NCBI GenBank assembly: GCA_030634715.1
Contig: DAOWAG010000036.1
Span: forward strand, 1-8,469
Reading direction: 5' to 3'
Origin: Candidatus Aegiribacteria sp.
GTDB taxonomy: Bacteria; Fermentibacterota; Fermentibacteria; Fermentibacterales; Fermentibacteraceae
Length of the DNA: 8,469 bases
Below are positions 6,710-8,469 of this stretch, piece by piece; the first letter of the stretch is position 1; every line of letters starts with the position of its first letter. The notes beneath the pieces are model-generated. The model was not told the DNA's origin, searched no databases, and worked only from the letters and a program-made list of their open reading frames with translations. Both the position numbers and the translations under genes were made by a program.

Positions 6710-7058
6710 GGGGGCGACAGGTCTCGACGGGTTCAGAAGAGGTTCATCGATTGCATGTCGAGGTGCCGCTACCTCGTAAAACTGGCGGATAGATACAACT
6801 GCCGCATAATTTACGGCACGCTGCTCCGTAAACAGGAGTAGCCGTCCCCCCCGGGATTGTCTTCCGATCGGGGGTAGGGCGTAAGAAGGAAGGCTGGCTG
6901 TGAAGCCCCGCTTTCAGACGTAAGCAGCGAGATTAAATGAAAGCTAGTCCGATAAGGCCGACCGGAGCCAAATCAGGATGAAATTAATCCGGCCTAAACA
7001 TGTAGACCCGATGAATCCCTGTTCTCGGACGCGGGTTCGAATCCCGCCGCCTCCACCA
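6710..7058 (+). ncRNA. ssrA: Transfer-messenger RNA (tmRNA)
   Basis: This 349-nt one-piece tmRNA rescues ribosomes stalled on broken mRNAs, acting with SmpB. The 5' end GGGGGCG (6710-6716) pairs with CGCCTCC (7048-7054) in a 7-bp acceptor stem with the G3-U70 wobble that AlaRS recognises; discriminator A and CCA are encoded (7055-7058). The D-region GTCTCGACGGG (6721-6731) and a perfect T-arm (GCGGG-TTCGAAT-CCCGC, 7031-7047) are canonical. The long P2 helix pairs GGTTCATCG (6741-6749) with CGATGAATCC (7010-7019). PK1 is visible: CGAGG/CCTCG plus CCGCTA with TGGCGG (6783-6788). PK2 uses the C-run at 6846-6852 and GGGGG at 6870-6874. PK3 uses GCTTTCA (6910-6916) and TGAAAGC (6938-6944). PK4 uses GGCCG (6956-6960) and CGGCC (6990-6994). 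The tag region is abnormal and is described separately. A good promoter precedes it. Confidence 0.97.
6801..6831 (+). other. tmRNA tag-coding region with conflicting frames
   Basis: The expected resume codon, 12 nt after PK1 and preceded by CAACT (compare TAACT in Bacillus), is GCC at 6801. That frame reads GCC GCA and then TAA at 6807, a tag of only Ala-Ala after the tmRNA-borne alanine. The P5 hairpin (GCTGCTCC, 6820-6827; GGAGTAGC, 6835-6842) instead has a TAA in its loop at 6829-6831, as expected for the normal stop codon. The frame using that stop reads LPHNLRHAAP from CTG at 6799, ending AAP. The third frame ends GTLLRKQE at TAG 6839-6841. No frame ends in the usual (L/V)AA. Confidence 0.45.
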
Positions 7059-7081
7059 TCCATTTTATCCAGCGAAAAATC

Positions 7082-7112
7082 CGGAAGAGTTCGAATCCCG
7101 TCAGGGGTACCA
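7082..7112 (+). pseudogene. Isolated 3'-end fragment of a tRNA gene
   Basis: GTTCGAATCCCG (7089-7100) followed by eight bases and ACCA has the spacing of a tRNA T-loop, acceptor strand, discriminator and CCA. The same 12-mer and the same 25-nt layout occur in the tmRNA 3' end 54 bp upstream. The matching T-stem 5' strand (expected ACGGG, found AAGAG) is lost, and no 5' half or anticodon arm precedes it within the 24 bp after the tmRNA. It is not a functional tRNA. It may be a recombination or attachment-site remnant, or the leftover of a deleted tRNA gene. Confidence 0.55.
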
Positions 7113-7120
7113 TAATTCCG

Positions 7121-7174
7121 AGTGCATCTTGACTAGCTTATTTTAACTCTCGAATAAATGTTGATAGATGCACT
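7121..7174. repeat. Inverted repeat, possible structured RNA or terminator region after ssrA
   Basis: AGTGCATC (7121-7128) is a perfect complement of GATGCACT (7167-7174), with a 38-nt interior that can itself form a small TTATT/AATAA stem. It could fold 60 nt downstream of the tmRNA. No clean U-tract follows, so a terminator role is only a possibility. Confidence 0.35.
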
Positions 7175-7186
7175 AAATTTCTGTTA

Positions 7187-7215
7187 TTGACATGCATAAG
7201 AGATATCCATATCTA
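7187..7215 (+). promoter_or_regulatory. Possible promoter with operator-like palindrome for the Ntn-hydrolase gene
   Basis: A perfect TTGACA (7187-7192) is followed after 17 bp by TATCTA (7210-7215), a weak -10. The 14-bp inverted repeat AGATAT-CC-ATATCT (7201-7214) overlaps the -10, where a dimeric repressor could sit. The predicted leader is about 130 nt. The -35 is convincing; the rest is tentative. Confidence 0.35.
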
Positions 7216-7305
7216 AATAACTAAGAATAAACAACCATGAGGGTCCGGTAGGTGGGCTACCTGATACACGTTGCTTTCATTAAAACAGACGTACAAGCAA
7301 TTACA

Positions 7306-7347
7306 TTCTCCTTCCGGGTCTAATGGATAGGATGAGAGGGAGGAGGA
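7306..7347 (+). promoter_or_regulatory. Pyrimidine tract pairing with the Shine-Dalgarno of the Ntn-hydrolase gene
   Basis: TTCTCCTTCC (7306-7315) can pair with GGGAGGAGGA (7338-7347) over 10 bp with two G-U pairs and a 22-nt loop. This covers the Shine-Dalgarno AGGAGG (7341-7346), which is 7 nt before the ATG at 7354. Purine-rich ribosome binding sites pair easily with any pyrimidine tract, so this may be chance. Confidence 0.35.
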
Positions 7348-7353
7348 CTAGAT

Positions 7354-8469
7354 ATGCGTTTGTTACTGCCGATCGTGATATCATGTTTGATAGTTGTTGT
7401 GCCTTCGTATGCGCAGGTGAACGGTTACGAAGAGGATATCCAGGGCATCTCTGTGATTCATGTCTGGGGAACCGATTCCGAGATGGGCTATGCTCTGGGA
7501 TACTTGGATGGAGACCGGGCCAAGTACGCTCTTGAGGAAAAGATGATTCCTGATCTTGGGGGTCCTGCAGGCTGGCAGATCTTCAGAGATACATTTGACC
7601 AGTATTTCACAGTTCCTCAGCGGATAGTGGATATGGCTGATGGCATAATTGAAGGTTTTGGTGACAGACCGGACAGCATCCTTTATTCCGATGTTCTTGG
7701 AAGGAACTTCGATACCACTGACATATATGTATGCCATTCCGTTTTCGATCTAGCAGCTATTCTCTACATCGACTTAGATATCGCCTGCACGAGTTTCTCA
7801 GCATGGGACAGTGCAACTGAATCCGATCCGGAGCTTCTGGGCGCACCCGTTTTGGTCCACAATAACGACGGTGGCTACGATTCCGTTTTGATAGAGGTTC
7901 CTTCGATTATCACTCTTGATCCCAGCGAGGGGAATCAGACTGTACTTTATGGGTGGACCTTGGCTCTGGGTTGCACTAATGGCATGAATGAACATGGGTT
8001 ATGTCTCACGGAAAACGCTGGCAATCACGAGGATGTGACCCAATTCAGTCCTGCATTCGTGCCAACCGATTATGCAAACACCCTAGGCCTGCTTGAAGAC
8101 GACTTCAACGGTTCAGGTTCAAACGATCTGGAAGACCTGCTGGCAGCCGTAACTAACTGGAACAGGTCCGCCTCTATGATTGTTCATACTGCCGGTCCAC
8201 GGGAATTATCATATCTGGGCGAGCCTTCGATTGTAGTGGAGATCAACAATGCTGAAGGCCACGAGTTCAGATATGCTGATAACGATTCGATCCTGGCTCC
8301 GGACCATCTTGCAGCAACCCACCATCCTAGGCCTCTGTACCCCCCTGTGTATTGCGGGAGATCCTCACTGTTGCAGGATTCCATATCCGCTGACCCGCAG
8401 ATGACCCTTGATAGATTCTGGGATTTCATGGGATATTGCAATCAAGGTGGCTACACTTTTATGACGATC
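7354..8469 (+). CDS. Secreted Ntn-hydrolase / C45-like acyltransferase family protein, 3' truncated by window end
   Basis: The frame is open for 372 codons from ATG 7354 to the window edge without a stop. Residues 1-20 form a clear signal peptide (hydrophobic core LLLPIVISCLIVVV, cleavage after SYA), so the protein is exported. The mature part starts with WGTDSEMGYALGYLDGDR (38-55), the G-x-x-x-E-x-G-x-x-x-G pattern seen at the start of C45 peptidase/phospholipase B-like Ntn-hydrolases. Cys145 in IACTSFSAW is the likely N-terminal nucleophile exposed by self-cleavage, followed by VHNND (168-172) and GMNEHGLCLTEN (210-221), both typical of the family. Substrate is unknown; relatives hydrolyse or transfer amide-linked acyl groups. 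A strong Shine-Dalgarno (AGGAGG) 7 nt upstream supports the start. It is not part of the dcw or ribosome-related genes before it. Confidence 0.72.
   Translation, partial: MRLLLPIVISCLIVVVPSYAQVNGYEEDIQGISVIHVWGTDSEMGYALGYLDGDRAKYALEEKMIPDLGGPAGWQIFRDTFDQYFTVPQRIVDMADGIIEGFGDRPDSILYSDVLGRNFDTTDIYVCHSVFDLAAILYIDLDIACTSFSAWDSATESDPELLGAPVLVHNNDGGYDSVLIEVPSIITLDPSEGNQTVLYGWTLALGCTNGMNEHGLCLTENAGNHEDVTQFSPAFVPTDYANTLGLLEDDFNGSGSNDLEDLLAAVTNWNRSASMIVHTAGPRELSYLGEPSIVVEINNAEGHEFRYADNDSILAPDHLAATHHPRPLYPPVYCGRSSLLQDSISADPQMTLDRFWDFMGYCNQGGYTFMTI

Noticed and set aside
6602..6841. A 79-codon plus-strand open frame
   Set aside because: It covers the ssrA promoter and the 5' part of the tmRNA; its composition and lack of a ribosome binding site fit chance.
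7082..7335. Possible permuted tRNA: 3' fragment at 7082-7112 and a D-arm-like GTCTAATGGATAGGAT at 7318-7333
   Set aside because: No anticodon arm can be built, the acceptor strands do not pair (CAGGGGT would need ACCCCTG), and the D-arm-like stretch sits within the ribosome binding site leader of a gene.

Overview
The window is ordinary chromosomal DNA from a Gram-negative-type bacterium. It is a compact end of a division and cell wall (dcw) cluster, followed by a radical SAM gene, the gene for ribosomal protein bL28, the tmRNA gene, and the start of a gene for an exported hydrolase. The MurC 'EADEYDRAF' motif resembles MurC of the Bacteroidetes/FCB group. The gene order, the many unusual residues and the odd tmRNA tag suggest a poorly sampled FCB-like candidate lineage. 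That placement is an inference with low confidence; nothing here identifies a genus.

Positions 1-4547 (+ strand) form one operon-like run: the 3' end of a probable murG, then murC, ftsQ, ftsA and ftsZ. murC/ftsQ and ftsQ/ftsA overlap by ATGA, and only 4 bp separate the murG end from murC. Together they link late cytoplasmic peptidoglycan precursor steps (MurG, MurC) to the divisome (FtsQ, the FtsA membrane anchor, the FtsZ ring). murB and ddl, which often lie between murC and ftsQ, are absent. FtsZ has cysteines in place of usually non-cysteine residues in its nucleotide-binding loops.

Positions 4548-6318 hold a 115-bp gap and a radical SAM protein with a degenerate B12-binding-like N-terminus. 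A perfect 10-bp hairpin covers its Shine-Dalgarno sequence. A strong hairpin at 6338-6363 then separates it from rpmB, which lies on the minus strand with its own leader. The divergent region carries a good promoter for ssrA.

Positions 6710-7058 encode a complete one-piece tmRNA with encoded CCA, a 7-bp acceptor stem with the G3-U70 pair, PK1 and later pseudoknots. Its tag-coding segment does not give a normal (L/V)AA-ending peptide in any frame, and this is the most noteworthy signal in the window.

Positions 7059-7353 are non-coding. They hold a 3'-end fragment of a tRNA, an 8-bp inverted repeat, a possible promoter with an operator-like palindrome, and a Shine-Dalgarno region that can pair with an upstream pyrimidine tract. 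From 7354 to the window end runs an open frame for a secreted Ntn-hydrolase (C45/acyltransferase-like) protein whose C-terminus lies outside the window.
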